Source of the DNA: Thalassia testudinum
Taxonomy: Eukaryota > Streptophyta > Magnoliopsida > Alismatales > Hydrocharitaceae
Length of the DNA stretch: 64,000 nt
Direction of reading: 5' to 3'
Assembly: GCA_037157565.1 (NCBI GenBank)
Contig: JAZHRO010000055.1
Span: 38,409,001-38,473,000 of the forward strand
Shown in pieces: positions 21,308 to 32,130 of this stretch. The translations under genes and the position numbers were made by a program. Position 1 is the first letter of the stretch, and each line of letters starts with the position of its first letter. A model generated the notes under the pieces. That model was not told where the DNA came from. It did not search any database and was given only the letters and a program-made list of their open reading frames with translations.

Positions 21308-22900
21308 GTGGCTGCTTCGTCCACACCTAGGGCTGAGGGGCATATCAACGCCCTGACACACAGGGATGCCAGAGCTTCGGAATCAGTGGTGGCAGGTATG
21401 GTTTCAGTTTCCGGCAGACTCGTTTACACACTTTTCGATTCCGGTGCTACGCACTTGTTTGTCGCAGCCAGTTTCGCAGTTAGTTTGGGCCAGGATTATA
21501 TGCTGTTAGAGGATCCATTCGTGATCAGAGGTCTGAGTGGTCAGCTGTTTGTAGCTGAGGAGGTATACACCGGTTGCGAGGTCAATATTAGGGGACATGG
21601 CCTTCCCGCTGACCTGATTATGATACAGGTGGAGGACTTTGGCATAATTCTGGGGCTGGATTGGTTGTCCGCTTACCATACTTTGGTGGACTGTTTTGAG
21701 AGGAAGGTCGTTTTCTCCATACCGGAGTTGCCTTCTTTCGAGTTCCATGGTCAGCCAGTGGACGGAGGCTTCAGGTGCATTTCTGCACTTCGGGCGGTGA
21801 GACTTTTGAGCCAGGGGTGTGAGGGCTTCCTAGCTTGTGTGGTGGCAGAGCCCAGCCTTGTGACAGACTTCCAGGGTATCCCGGTGGTCAGAGAGTACCC
21901 CGACGTGTTCCCAGACGAGTTGCCAGGATTACCGCCCGAGTGTGAGATCGAGTTTGAGATCTCACTAGTACCGAGGACCAGCCCCATCTCCACCGCACCA
22001 TACAGGATAGCACCACTTGAGCTGCGAGAGCGTAAGGCTCAGTTGCAGGATCTTTTGGAGAAGGGCTTTGTCAGGCCCAGCGCGTCTCCCTGGGGAGCCC
22101 CAGTACTGTTTGTAAAGAAGAAGGATGGTACCCTACGCATTTGTGTGGACTACCGACAGCTGAATAGGGTCACCATCAAGAACAGATATCTGCTGCCGAG
22201 GATCGATGAATTGTTTGACCAGCTGCAAGGTACCACGGTATTCTCCAAGATCGACTTGAGGTCTGGATATCACCAGTTGAGGATTAAGGAGGCGGACGTC
22301 TCCAAGACAGCTTTCCGCACTCGGTACGGACATTACGAGTTTCTGGTCATGCCGTTTGGGCTGACCAATGCCCCCGCTGCCTTCATGGACATGATGAACC
22401 GGGTGTTTAGACCGTACTTGGACCAGTTTGTGGTGGTATTCATTGATGATGTGCTCATATGTTCTCGAGATCAGACGCAGCACGGACAACACTTGTGGAT
22501 GGTTCTAGACACACTGCGACGACGTAGGCTGTATGCCAAATACAGCAGGTGCGAGTTCTGGTTGAGGGAGGTGACCTTCTTAGGTCATGTGATCTCTGGG
22601 GATGGCTTGGCTGTGGACCCATCCAAGGTCGAGGCAGTGCTCAGGTGGGAGAGACCACGTGCGGTTACTGAGATTCCCAGTTTCTTGGGATTGGTAGGCT
22701 ACTACAGGTGGTTTATCAGGGGTTTTTCACAGATTGCACGTCCTATGACACAGTTGACCCGGAAGGACGTATCCTCAACTTGGACTGACGCCTGTGAGGC
22801 ATGGTTTCAGGAGCTGAAGGAGAGGCTGACTTCGTCTCCCGTGCTCACCATCCCAGACAGTAGTGGCGGGTTCGTTGTGTACACGGACGCCTCTTTGTAG
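21308..22900 (+). pseudogene. pol: Tekay protease, RT and start of RNase H, copy B
   Basis: A 530-codon frame continues from gag after its frameshift; there is no true ATG start. Counting from 21,308, the aspartic protease has DSGATH at residues 44-49 and the LGLDWL flap-side motif near 116. The linker holds [15 protein letters not shown]. The RT has [18 protein letters not shown] near 270, [11 protein letters not shown] near 323, [12 protein letters not shown] near 348 and the catalytic FIDD at 378-381. RNase H begins with VVYTDASL. The TAG at 22,898-22,900 stops the frame inside RNase H, and the other Tekay copy has the same stop. RT and protease active sites look complete. Confidence 0.9.
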
Positions 22901-23373
22901 GGTTTAGGGGGTGTGCTCATGCAGAGGGGTCACGTTGTCGCTTACGCTTCGCAGCAACTGAAGCCCCATGAGCATAGATACCCTACCCACGACCTGGAGC
23001 TGGCAGCTGTTGTGTTCGTGCTGAAGACCTGGAGGCACTACTTGTACGGTGAGACCTTTGAGATTTTCACAGATCACAAGAGCCTCGGATACCTATTTGA
23101 TCAAAAGGAGCTCAACATGAGACAGAGACGTTGGTTGGAGCTCCTGAAGGACTATGACTGCAGCATTCTTACCACCCGGGAAAGGCCAACATGGTGGCTG
23201 ACGCCTTGAGCCGGAAGGTGCCCGCACACTTGGCCAGTTTACAGGTGCAGAGTTGGAGCCTTTTAGAGGAGATGGGCAGTTGGCGACCCCCAGAGTTACA
23301 GGGGCATTGTGGGGCAGTGACTGTGACACGATAGACGAGGCCAGAGCTGATAGATCGCATCATCACAGGATAG
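22901..23373 (+). pseudogene. pol: Tekay RNase H remainder and linker, copy B
   Basis: This continues the frame after the [41 protein letters not shown] and [10 protein letters not shown], which carry the catalytic Glu and the third Asp of RNase H. A one-base deletion near 23,170, seen against 63,235 in the other copy, shifts the frame so that the ADALSRK end reads out of phase. In the linker, TAG stops at 23,329 and 23,371 are again shared with the other copy. Confidence 0.82.
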
Positions 23374-24804
23374 ATGGCTGACCCGTACTTGCAGTCCTTG
23401 CGCGAAAGAGTACTGTCAGGAGACCCGGGGGACTTCTCTTTCACAGACCAGGTGTTGCGCCTGAGGGGACGTTTGTGCATTCTCAGAGGCGGGGAGCTGT
23501 TGAGAGTGCTCCTGGCTGAGGCACACGGTTCCAGATTCACCATACATCCTGGAAACACGAAGATGTACCATGACTTGAGACGTGAGTTTTGGTGGAGGGG
23601 GATGAAGCGGGATGTGGGTGAATTCGTGCAGCAGTGTTTAGTGTGCCAGCAGGTGAAAGTCGAGCATCAGAGGCCTACAGGGCCGCTACAGCCACTTCCA
23701 ATGCTAGAGTGGAAGTGGGAGGGCATCACCATGGACTTGGTGGTGGGCTTACCTGTTACCCAGTGAGGACATGACGCAGTCTGGGTAATCGTTGATAGAT
23801 TGACGAAGACGGCGCGTTTCTTGCCGATCCGAGTCACCTTGGGACCAGCACAGTTGGCAGAGAGGTATATCCGCGACGTGGTATGCCTACACGGTGTTCC
23901 GTGGGAGATCGTATCCGACCGGGATACCCACTTTACGTCCCAGTTTTGGGCTGAGTTTCAGCAGGCCCTGGGGACGCGGTTGAGGTTCAGTACAACTTAC
24001 CATCCCCAGACGGACGAACTGTCTGAGCGCACGATACAGACACTTAAGGACCTTTTGCGTGCCTGTGTACTGGATTGGAGGGGCTCTTGGGGGGAGCACT
24101 TGCTCCTGGCGGAGTATACATTTAATAACAATTATCACTCGAGCATCGGCATGGCACCCTATGAGGCTCTATACGGACGGAGGTGTACGTCACCCTTGAG
24201 TTGGGTTGAGGTGGGGACCCAGTGGGAGGTTGGCCCCAGGCTGATCCGACAGAGTCAGGAGGTAGTCGAGCAGATTCACAAGCGACTCCGTACTGTCAGG
24301 AGCAGGCAGAAGAGCTATGCAGATCAGAAATGCAGAGAGGTGCAGTTTGAGGTTGGGGACCACGTCTTCCTCCGTGTTTCGCCCATGAAGGGCCTGCAGC
24401 GGTTTTGGGTGAGAGGGAAGCTCGTGCCGAGGTTCGTGGGGCCCTTTGAGGTCCTGGAGCGGGTTGGGCCCGTTGCTTACAGGCTTGCCCTCCCTCTTCA
24501 ACTTTCTGGTGTGCACGACGTGTTCCATGTGTCCAACCTCAGGAAGTACGTCGTCGATCCTAGTCACGTCCTGAGTCATAAGAGCGTCGAGGTGGGCGAC
24601 GACCTGACCTACCCCGAGCGGCCAGTGCAGATTCTCGACAGAGCCGTCCGCAGTCTGAGACGAAAGCAGGTACCCCTGGTGAAGGTATTTTGGAGGAGCC
24701 AGCGATACGAGGAGGCTACCTGGGAGCCTGAGGCGGCGATGCGGGAGCGGTACCCGGAGCTTTTCGCGGGTATGTCTTTTCGGACCGGCTTCGGTCCTCT
24801 TTGA
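23374..24804 (+). pseudogene. pol: Tekay integrase with chromodomain-like tail, copy B
   Basis: The HHCC zinc finger spans HGSRFTIHPGNTKMYHDL to CLVCQQ (about 23,524-23,655). The catalytic core has Asp in ITMDLVVGLP, Asp in VSDRDTHFTSQFW and Glu in SERTIQTLKD. Next comes the C-terminal GPFEVLERVGPVAYRLALP and HVSNLRKYV region. A tail (YPERPVQILDRAVRSLR, then VFWRSQRYEEATWEPEAAM) has the aromatic and acidic pattern of the chromodomain of Tekay/Del chromoviruses. One TGA at 23,764-23,766 interrupts the core; the other copy has AGA there. Otherwise the frame is open to the stop at 24,802-24,804. Integrase inserts the cDNA, and chromodomains of this lineage target heterochromatin (family knowledge). 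Confidence 0.88.
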
Positions 24805-24886
24805 GTTTGTTATGCATATATTATTCTTTCCCGCACCCTAGTTAGCGCAAGCTTTGGGGATGAAACTTCCTTTGAGTTTGTTATAT
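24805..24886 (+). other. 3' untranslated region of Tekay copy B
   Basis: There are 82 bp between the pol stop and the 3' LTR. The only purine-rich candidate for the polypurine tract is around TTTGGGGATGAAA (24,854-24,866), about 20 bp before the LTR, which is weak. TTTGAGTTTGTTAT occurs twice (24,802 and 24,871). Confidence 0.5.
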
Positions 24887-26258
24887 TGTTACGACCAGGG
24901 CATCAAGAGTCGTTTAAGACGTCTGGGAAGTGGCCCAGATGTCTGGTATTAAATTTTTTCGGCGTATGGATTTGCGTCTGCACGCATGTGCATGCAGACT
25001 GAACCCGCCGCCCTCCCTCTTCTCTTTCCTCTCCTTCCCTACAGATGCAGCCTTTCCTCTTTCTCTCCCCCCGTGACTGCCTTACAAATACGCCTCTCCC
25101 TCTCCCTCACCCTCACTCCACCGCCTTCTTCTTCTCCCTATCAGCGAGAGAGCACGCGGGCGAGAGCGGCAGCAGCGACTGCTGCGGGTGTGTGGGGAGG
25201 AGGAGCTGTTGCGAGAGGAAGAAGGAGCTCGACCGCGAGGGTGTGAGCTTGCTGGGGCAGCTAGAGCCGATCGACAGGAGAGCAGCGAGCGTGTGGTGCC
25301 GCGGAGGAGCTGCTGCAGCTCGGGCAGCAGGCGGACGCAGCGCGACACGGTCGTGTGTTGAGGGTGGAGAGCGAAAAGGATCCTGATTCTGGGAAAATTT
25401 CCCAGAATCAGACGTCTGGACTTACGTCCAGACGACGCAAAAGACGTCTGGAGGCAGGTCCAGATATCTGACAGGTACATTATTTGTTATCTTCTCCTTC
25501 TTTCGCGTGTACGGCTATGCAGCCGTTCCGTCGAGGTCTTCTACACCTTTTCGTAATGAGAGCGGGCGTGTGTGTGTGCAGGATTTGTTCGGGAAGGCGC
25601 AAGGGCTCGCCATCCCATACAGATTAGACGTCTGGGCAGAGCACCAGATGACGGAGAGGGCCTCTAGACGTTCGGGGTTACAATCGGACATCTGGAAACT
25701 ATGTCCAGACGGTCCCACGGGCTTCTGGATGTCTGAAGGACTGCACAGACCAAGGTAAGACCTGAGCTACCTTTTGAGACGTCTGGAAGAAGTTCCAGAC
25801 GTTTGATTTTGGACAGACTGGTTGTTTTTGACCGTTTAGGGTTCGTTCGGAGTTCGTTTTCCGCTTTTGAAGTTTCGTTCTTCCCAGATTTAGTTCCTCT
25901 ACCTATTTACAGTAATTGTATACTGTTCTGAGTAACTCCTTGTGTTGATCCTTGTGTTAGGACCCCGTTCCATTGCGGCACTGGGGGTCGTGGAGGCGCG
26001 CGGGGTTGCCTACCACTCCCCTAGTACTCCCGGTTTTGCAGGTAGAGTGGCCCTTTGATTTATTTATCAAAAATTATACATTTATGAAATAATTAATTGA
26101 GTCTAGGGCATTGCATGAATCCTAGGAATGAAAAATTAGATTGAATGATAGATCCTAGGGTATTGCATGAATCCTGGGACTGGAAAACTAGATTGAATGA
26201 TAGATCTTAAGGTATGATATGAATCCTTGGACTGGAAAACTAGTTGAATATATATATA
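24887..26258 (+). repeat. Truncated 3' LTR of Tekay copy B
   Basis: It matches 15,445-16,825 of the 5' LTR, including the AGACGTCT array and the GAATCCTAGG repeats. It ends in TTGAATATATATATAGA where the 5' LTR reads TTGAATATTTATATACA, and then joins copia sequence. About 1.3 kb of the LTR is missing. Confidence 0.85.
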
Positions 26259-26413
26259 GAGGGCAAATAGTAATATTTTTCGGGGGAGCATATATTGAGG
26301 GGGAGGATTTAATTAAAAGTTTTTCTCCTTCATATAACATTGTTAAAAATTATTTTTATTCTTATAATTATCTATTTGCAAGATAGTTTTGTCAACACTA
26401 GAAAGGGGGAGAT
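26259..26413 (+). other. Copia 3' internal remnant and polypurine tract
   Basis: This AT-rich tail contains GGGGGAGCATATATTGAGGGGGAGG and ends in AAAGGGGGAGAT, an excellent polypurine tract abutting the LTR start TGTTGGAACC. It has no coding content. Confidence 0.75.
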
Positions 26414-27699
26414 TGTTGGAACCTTGTTCCACATCTTATTTTGGTGTTAACAAAATTATTATAAATTAATGTTTGCAATTGAGTTCTTTTCAGATTTAGG
26501 TGAAGATCAAGGCAAATAGGAAATGATGGAGGCTTGATGAAAGGAGAAGATCATGACAAGAAGGAGGCAAGATGATAAGGAAGAATCAAGGAGGTGAAGA
26601 TCATCTTCGACCTTTAGTGTTTCTATTTTAGATTTTTTATTTATAGATTGTATATGCCTCTTAACAAAGGAATATAACTTAGATCGTAAAAATAATTAGA
26701 GATAAATTAGGATTTATCTTCCGATCATTTTCAAAGAACGTAATTGATTAAATCACTTAAAAAAGGTACTTGTTAACCCACAAGTATCGGTACTAAAGTT
26801 TAGTACCGGTACATGTGAGTTACAGGTTTAGGTTTTGTCAAGAAACAAAGCTGTACCTCGCGAGTACCGGTACTCATGATCAGTACCGGTACTGGTGGTA
26901 ACAAGTACCGGTACTGGTGATTATTACTGGTACAAGTGGGTTACAGATTTGTGTTAAGAGTTTGAAACTTAAATCTGGAAGCAACGAGTACCTGTACCCA
27001 TACTTTAGTATCGGTACTAGGTAGCCGTTGGCTCAAAACTGAACGGCCAGAAAATTAATTTTTGCTATATGAACGTTGGGATTTAAACCCCAATGTCTAG
27101 TAGACGACCCACTAAGGTCCTAACTCTATAAATAAACCCTTGGACCCTTAGTTTGCATATGAGAAATAGAGAAGAAAAATTCTAGAGCTATATTTCATAT
27201 TGTCACAATATTTTGAAGAAGAAGGAATAGTTTGCTGTTATCAATTTCTCTACGCTTTTGCAAACACTTCGACGTGATTTCTTCACGCATTGTCGAGGCA
27301 TTTACGCTCATTCAAGATTCTTAAATCGGTAACATTATATTTACATTTGTTGAGAGGCTTAGGAACTTAGTTGTAAGATCTTTCTTTCTTACACCTGTAT
27401 TTCATTTATTCTTGAGCATTTGCTCGTTGGGTTGTAACAAACCCATTTTTGTGCTTGGGTTGAGGTAACCCGTTAATTACCTCGGTTTAGTAAATTGATT
27501 CTCTCGAGGTTGAGAGAATCGGGTTAAAAATCCTAAGCTGGGAGGCTTAGGTAGTGGAGTACCCAAGGGAGGGGAACCACTATACATATTGTGCCTATTT
27601 CTATGGTTTGATTGATTGTGCTAATTGTCTTATTATTACTGATTTTGTATTTGAGTTTTTGTGTGCATAGCCATATATTCCATGTTTTAGATCCTATCA
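26414..27699 (+). repeat. 3' LTR of copia element
   Basis: This is a complete 1,286-bp LTR, TGTTGGAACC...AGATCCTATCA. A TATA-like CTATAAATAAAC lies near 27,126. The middle carries a cluster of GTACCGGTAC palindromes. The flank CATCATAGGCC is beta-LTR sequence, placing the insertion about 15 bp into that LTR. Confidence 0.88.
26782..27017 (+). repeat. GTACCGGTAC palindrome array in copia LTR
   Basis: Eight exact or near copies of AGTACCGGTACT lie in 235 bp (near 26,782, 26,802, 26,862, 26,882, 26,904, 26,923, 26,985 and 27,007). Four have the perfect 10-base palindrome. The array stands just upstream of the LTR promoter region. Confidence 0.85.
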
Positions 27700-30344
27700 C
27701 ATCATAGGCCCTAACTGGTCCATTTTAGTCTGGAATGAAAGATAAAAGCTCCTACATATTCATCTGAGGGTTATATCTCCACCATATTGTGTTTTAAGAA
27801 GAGAACAAGAAACTAAGGTTAATTCTGTAATTTTAACAGCATATTCTGAACACAGAATAACCAAGGGGTTGGCTAGGGGTGAATTAAAAGTCAAAAGAGC
27901 ACTAAAGTCAAATAAGTGGGTTCATGCATACAGAAATGGGTTTCCGCGCATTTCAAGAATTAACAATAACTTGAAACCCTAATTTTAGATTTGCCTAATT
28001 AACAGAGATTCTGGTCAAGATAAATTCCATCTAAACCTTCTAAAATTCATAGACAAATATCTCATAAGTTTTGGTAACCTTGGTTTGACCATCTGAACCT
28101 ATTTTGACCTAAAATAGAGTCTCAGACGAAAAGTTACCCTAATTTAGGTTTCTACGTAAATTACCTAGTCAAACTTGGTAAAAATGAAAATCCAACTTCA
28201 CCATCGGATTCCTTGGATCCAAATTAGGTTTGTACCAAAATTTGGGCCCAATCAGAGGTTATCTTGACCTAGTTTGCATTTTGGTCCAATTTAACTCTTT
28301 CTCTCTCAATTTGCCCCTCAACTTTTGAATTGTTTGTATATAGGTCCCTAAGTTTCTCGTCGTCTTTACAAACAGGTCTCTGCCACCATTGGTGTGAACC
28401 CACCAAGCTTTGTCAAGATTCGAGCAAGGATTTCTCGCTCGATTCTCGATCAAACTATCCTAAAGTTTAACTAGAGATTTCTTGAGGAATCCCCTTCCAA
28501 TTGGATTCGACCATGGTCTCCAACTCCTTCCCAATCTCCCATGCGAACACGTGGAAGATTTGGGTACCCTTTGAGTGCAAAATAATCGGAGTTCGCAAGA
28601 TTGTTTCCAAGCTTGGAACTCCTCTCTAAGGCTTATAAAAGAACCCACATTGCATTTTTGCCTCTCCTTAGCTAGGTTTGGCCTCAAAATCCTTCTTCCT
28701 TCACTTTCCCATGGCTGGCTTCAACCTACGCTCCGGCGGCCATCTCGACCTCCCTCATCTGCACCCCCAACAGTCAAATTGGAGGCACAGTGACCTTCCT
28801 CGTCTTCCTCTGCATCTCGCCAGCCACCATGAGAGCATCCTCCCAATTTCCTTGTCACCATCTCTCTCAATGGAGTAAGTTCCTTCTCTGGCGTCGGCCA
28901 ATCATAGTCGGTGCCCTCCTATCCCTTTCGACCACTAAAATTAGGTTTCCTCACCTCCTCTTCCCCTCTACTCTCTTTCCCCTTCATTAAACCCTCGTTT
29001 TGATTGCCGTTCACGTCGCTTTCCCTCCGTCTTCCCCACGTCCGGCGATGCTTTGATGACGCCTCCCTGATGCTACACTGCACCGCTCACCTCGCCTCAA
29101 CTCCCATAAGCATCACCATACTCTCTCCATCAAAACCTCTCATTCAATTCCTCCAAATACCCCCTACAATGCCCCACCGGACATGATCATCTCCGCACTC
29201 TGTCCGCGAGCTCGCTCGACCTCCACGAACACTCTCTCACCATGAAACCGCCACCACCACCCTCGCCAACACTTGGCGAGTCTCCTGAGGTAATTTAATG
29301 CTGCCGTGAGGCCGTATCTCACGTTTCAAGTCTTCGCCGTTCTCCACCACTGCCCTCGACATCTTCGACGACGCTTGCCTCTCTCCGGCTAGCATCCACT
29401 CTGCTATCCCTTCCAATCATTGTAGGCGAGGATCACGAAGCCTTTCTATTTCTCAATTGAGGACTTCTGCACTAGCAACACACCAATTCGATGAAGTTTC
29501 CTCTGCTGTTGTTGTGCGAAGGAGGGGGAGAAACATGGTCCCACCTCATGGATTAAGAAGCGCATGACCGCACATATATGGTTTTTGTGAACTGGCCTTA
29601 TTGCCCAGTCACTGAGGGGTCGGGTCCCTCCTACCCCATTCACCCGATAACCTACCTATGCCTCACTCCTCGGTCACGACACACGCCCAGTGATTCTGGA
29701 CACTGTACATGACCTAAATACCCGTATTTGGATCCGACTAAACTAGGTCTGGTCTATGATAAAGAAGAGGATGAAGACTTGTGAGAGAGTAGGGGAGGGT
29801 TTTGCTCTCTAAAGAATACCCCTATGTGACCTGTGCGACACTTAGCCATTGAGAGAAGGCTGTTCCCTTGTGTTGTGAAGAAGAAAAGAAGAAAGGGAGG
29901 CTTGGGAAAGAAAGAGAAGAAGGGTCGTGCTTAAAGAAGAAAAGAGAAGGCATTGAGAAGAAGAAAGGAAGAAGAAGAAGCTGAAGAAGAAAGGCTTTCT
30001 GAAAGCCTTGTGCCTGTGCTACATAAGTCGTCTAATTTGGTTCTGAGTACTGTTGAATAATTTAAGAACCTAAGTTACAATTGAATTCTGATTGAAATAT
30101 TGAATGCATGCTTAATTAAGAGAATAAAGTGGTGATTCAAATCACCATTATTTTGATTCTCTTTTCTCTTTGATTTCATGATATTGTGAGCTTCATTGAA
30201 TGATAATTTGATCATACTTATTCATTACATATTTATTATTACTTGTGCTCATTGATTCTGAATGAGATTAATGTTGTAAATTTCATATTTGCTCCCCGTG
30301 TTCGACCTTGGACTCCTTTAAGAATCTGAGTTATAAATTTAGCA
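27700..30344 (+). repeat. Main part of solo beta LTR (no gene)
   Basis: This is the right-hand portion of the LTR starting at 14,122. It shows the beta layout: AT-rich start with Leu/Thr-free spurious frames, a CT-rich, GC-richer middle (28,700-29,650), a purine-rich AAGAAGAAGG stretch (29,880-29,995), GTGGTGATTCAAATCACCATTATT near 30,130, and an AT-rich end. Short reading frames in the middle are not supported as genes. Confidence 0.75.
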
Positions 30345-30816
30345 GTTGGTGAACCACCTCAAGAAGGAGCTGGAGGGGAGGGAATGGGCCGTTGAGGTTT
30401 CTGCTTCGTATAATGAGGAGCTGTTGAACAAGATTTGACAACTGAAGAATGAGAGGAAGAGGCTCTGGCCGGGAATGATGATGAACTGCTTTGCACTGGA
30501 CCCCTCAATGGAGGCGAGTCGCTAAAGATTGGGAGTAGGAATTGGAAAATACGCTTTGGCGGTCACTTAATTTGTGCAAGCGAAAGGCAAGACCTTAATG
30601 GAGGAGTACCTCTCATGGTCAGTGTTTGAGCTCTTCCGATTCCGTGTGGATCAAGTCCACAAGGTACTAATCCAGGATAGGGCCCCCATTGAGCTGCTGA
30701 TGGTGGAAGTAGATGAGGCGTGGGGTGAGCCATCTACCTTTGACTCTTCCTTCATCAAGAATGCTTTATTTGTCATCGAGCCTATTCTGCTCGATGAGCT
30801 AATGGAAATCTGAGCT
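30345..30816 (+). pseudogene. Convergent ORF of Tat-like element, piece 4 (C-terminus)
   Basis: After the TSD GTTGG the frame reads NHLKKELEGREWAVEVSAS then LLNKI, a stop, and QLKNERKRLW: a charged heptad pattern typical of a coiled coil. One or two stops later it runs openly from 30,574 to 30,813 (KGKTLMEEYLSWSVFELFRF ... LLDELMEI) and ends with TGA. Its 3' end lies only about 200 bp from the 3' end of the minus-strand Tat pol, so the two are convergent. Such C-terminal coiled coils are common in the gypsy-type transposase-like ORFs of plants (recalled, not checked). Confidence 0.5.
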
Positions 30817-31009
30817 ACCCAAGCACTTTGTTGATGCCGGTTGTCTCTCTTTTTTCTTTTACATATCTGGCAGCTTCACCTCTTAAATTTGTAAAGGTGG
30901 CCACTCCAATTTTGTAATGAAGCTTAATAGAATGGGATGCTCATTCCTTGTCATGCATCTTGTGTTTTTCGCTAAGTTTCCTACGAATGTATGAATAATC
31001 CACCTCAAG

Positions 31010-32130
31010 CATATGATAGGATCTAAGAATAATGGTTTGCCATAAGCAGGGTATACACTGAACGTCTAGGGATTCTAGCTTGTAGGATTCAATTGAGTTT
31101 GAAGCGATGACCAAATATGGCCCTCCTAATTAGGAGCCAACTTTCCACCCAGCTCTATCAGGTTGGATGCTGCCACTTGCATGAGCACTAGTTCGCTTAC
31201 ATTGAAGCATCTCTACTTAACTCGCTGATTGTAGTACTTACTGATAGTTTTCTTGTAGGCTTCTTGCTTATCCCCCACTTCCTCTATCATGACTTCGACA
31301 AGGTCAAGGGTTGTCCTCATTTGCTCCTTGTTCTTGGCAAGGCTGAAGAATTGGACCTAATAGGATGGGAGGTCCACCTCTAGCAGGATCCTAGCTTCTG
31401 CACCATAGACCATGTTGAAGGTGGTTTCATTGGTAGTGGTTTTTTAGCTTGTTTTACATCCCCAAAGGACGTAAGGTAACTCTTTTGCTTACCTACCTTT
31501 AGCATCGTTGAGCTTCCTTTTCAAAGTTGCAATGATTGTTTGATTAGTCACCTCTACCAAACTGTTTGCTTGGTGGTGTGCCACGGAGGTGACTCAGCTG
31601 GATGCCCCAATTTAGACAGAAGCCTTCAAAGCGCTTGGACATGAACTTGGTCCCATTATCCACCACAATTATTTATAAGATCCCGTAATGGCGTATTGTA
31701 TCTTTGCAAACAAAGTTGACCCACTTGACGTTAGAGCTAGCCATCGCCTCCACTTTAATCCACTTAGAGAAGTAGTCAACGACCACAAAGACAAACCTTT
31801 TTAAGGAAGGGGCCATAGGGAAGGGTCCTATGAATCCATGCCCTATCACGTGAACGGAGTAAGCAAGGCAATACGAATCATCTCTTTAGGTGGAGCTCAA
31901 TGTATGTTCGAGAACCTTTGGCACTTGTTGCATTTACGTGTGAACTCCTTGGCGTCTCTAGTGATCTGAGGCTAGAAATAGCCGTATCAAAGAATCTTGG
32001 CTGCCAAGCCCTTTGGCCCCTTATGGTTCCCATAAATCTCCAAGTGGACATCTTGGAGGGCCTACTGGTTCTCATTAGGGTTTAGACATCTAAGCAAAGG
32101 GGTGAAAGGCCCCTCTCTTGTGTAGGATGC
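31010..32130 (-). pseudogene. pol: Tat/Retand-like integrase
   Basis: Read on the minus strand: FIGPFPMAPSLKRFVFVVVD, then YFSKWIKVEAMASSNVKW and VDNGTKFMSKRF (catalytic core, first and second Asp regions). Then comes TTTNETTFNMVYGAEARILL and a C-terminal block with KTISKYYNQRV, GKLAPN, EGPYLVIASNSIESYKLESL and LWQT. This order and the YGAEA and GKLxPN-EGPY signatures are those of Tat-lineage gypsy integrases. Several stops and frameshifts show decay. There is no chromodomain, as expected for Tat. Confidence 0.75.

Larger units (their letters stand above)
15445..26258 (+). mobile_element. Tekay/Del-type Ty3/gypsy chromovirus (copy B)
   Basis: The 5' LTR spans 15,445-19,889 (about 2.7 kb without its own nested insertion). 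It is followed by an initiator-Met-type PBS, gag, protease, RT, RNase H and integrase with a chromodomain-like tail (stop at 24,802-24,804), then a 3' LTR starting TGTTACGACC at 24,887. The 3' LTR breaks off near 26,258 after about 1.37 kb, directly against copia sequence. It sits inside the copia gag. Gag-pol carries several TAG stops and two single-base deletions, so this copy cannot make its proteins. Confidence 0.9.
14126..27699 (+). mobile_element. Ty1/copia element, gutted and interrupted
   Basis: It has a partial 5' LTR (about 14,126-14,861), an initiator-Met-type PBS, the start of gag (14,880-15,444), then the Tekay insertion. Beyond that come only the last 155 bp of internal sequence (26,259-26,413), a polypurine tract and a complete 3' LTR (26,414-27,699). 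The whole protease-integrase-RT-RNase H region is missing, apparently deleted together with the right half of the Tekay 3' LTR. About 1.29-kb LTRs and the gag type suggest the SIRE/Maximus branch, but without pol that remains a guess. Confidence 0.8.
14122..30344 (+). mobile_element. Solo beta-family LTR, split by a copia element
   Basis: The right part (27,700-30,344) is a beta LTR: it matches the LTRs at 47,264-49,919 and, inverted, 34,880-37,563, and ends TTATAAATTTAGCA. It is followed by GTTGG, and the same GTTGG stands at 14,117-14,121, before which the convergent ORF breaks off. Only a few bases of the LTR's 5' end (TGGAGG, 14,122) remain on the left because the copia element inserted about 15 bp into it and its left part was later lost. 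No internal region is present, so this is a solo LTR. Confidence 0.65.

Noticed and set aside
28500..29650. Pro/Ser-rich short ORFs suggesting a host gene
   Set aside because: The stretch is the CT-rich middle of a beta LTR. Matching LTRs at 36,000-36,600 (inverted) and 48,400-49,000 have the same feature without conserved frames.
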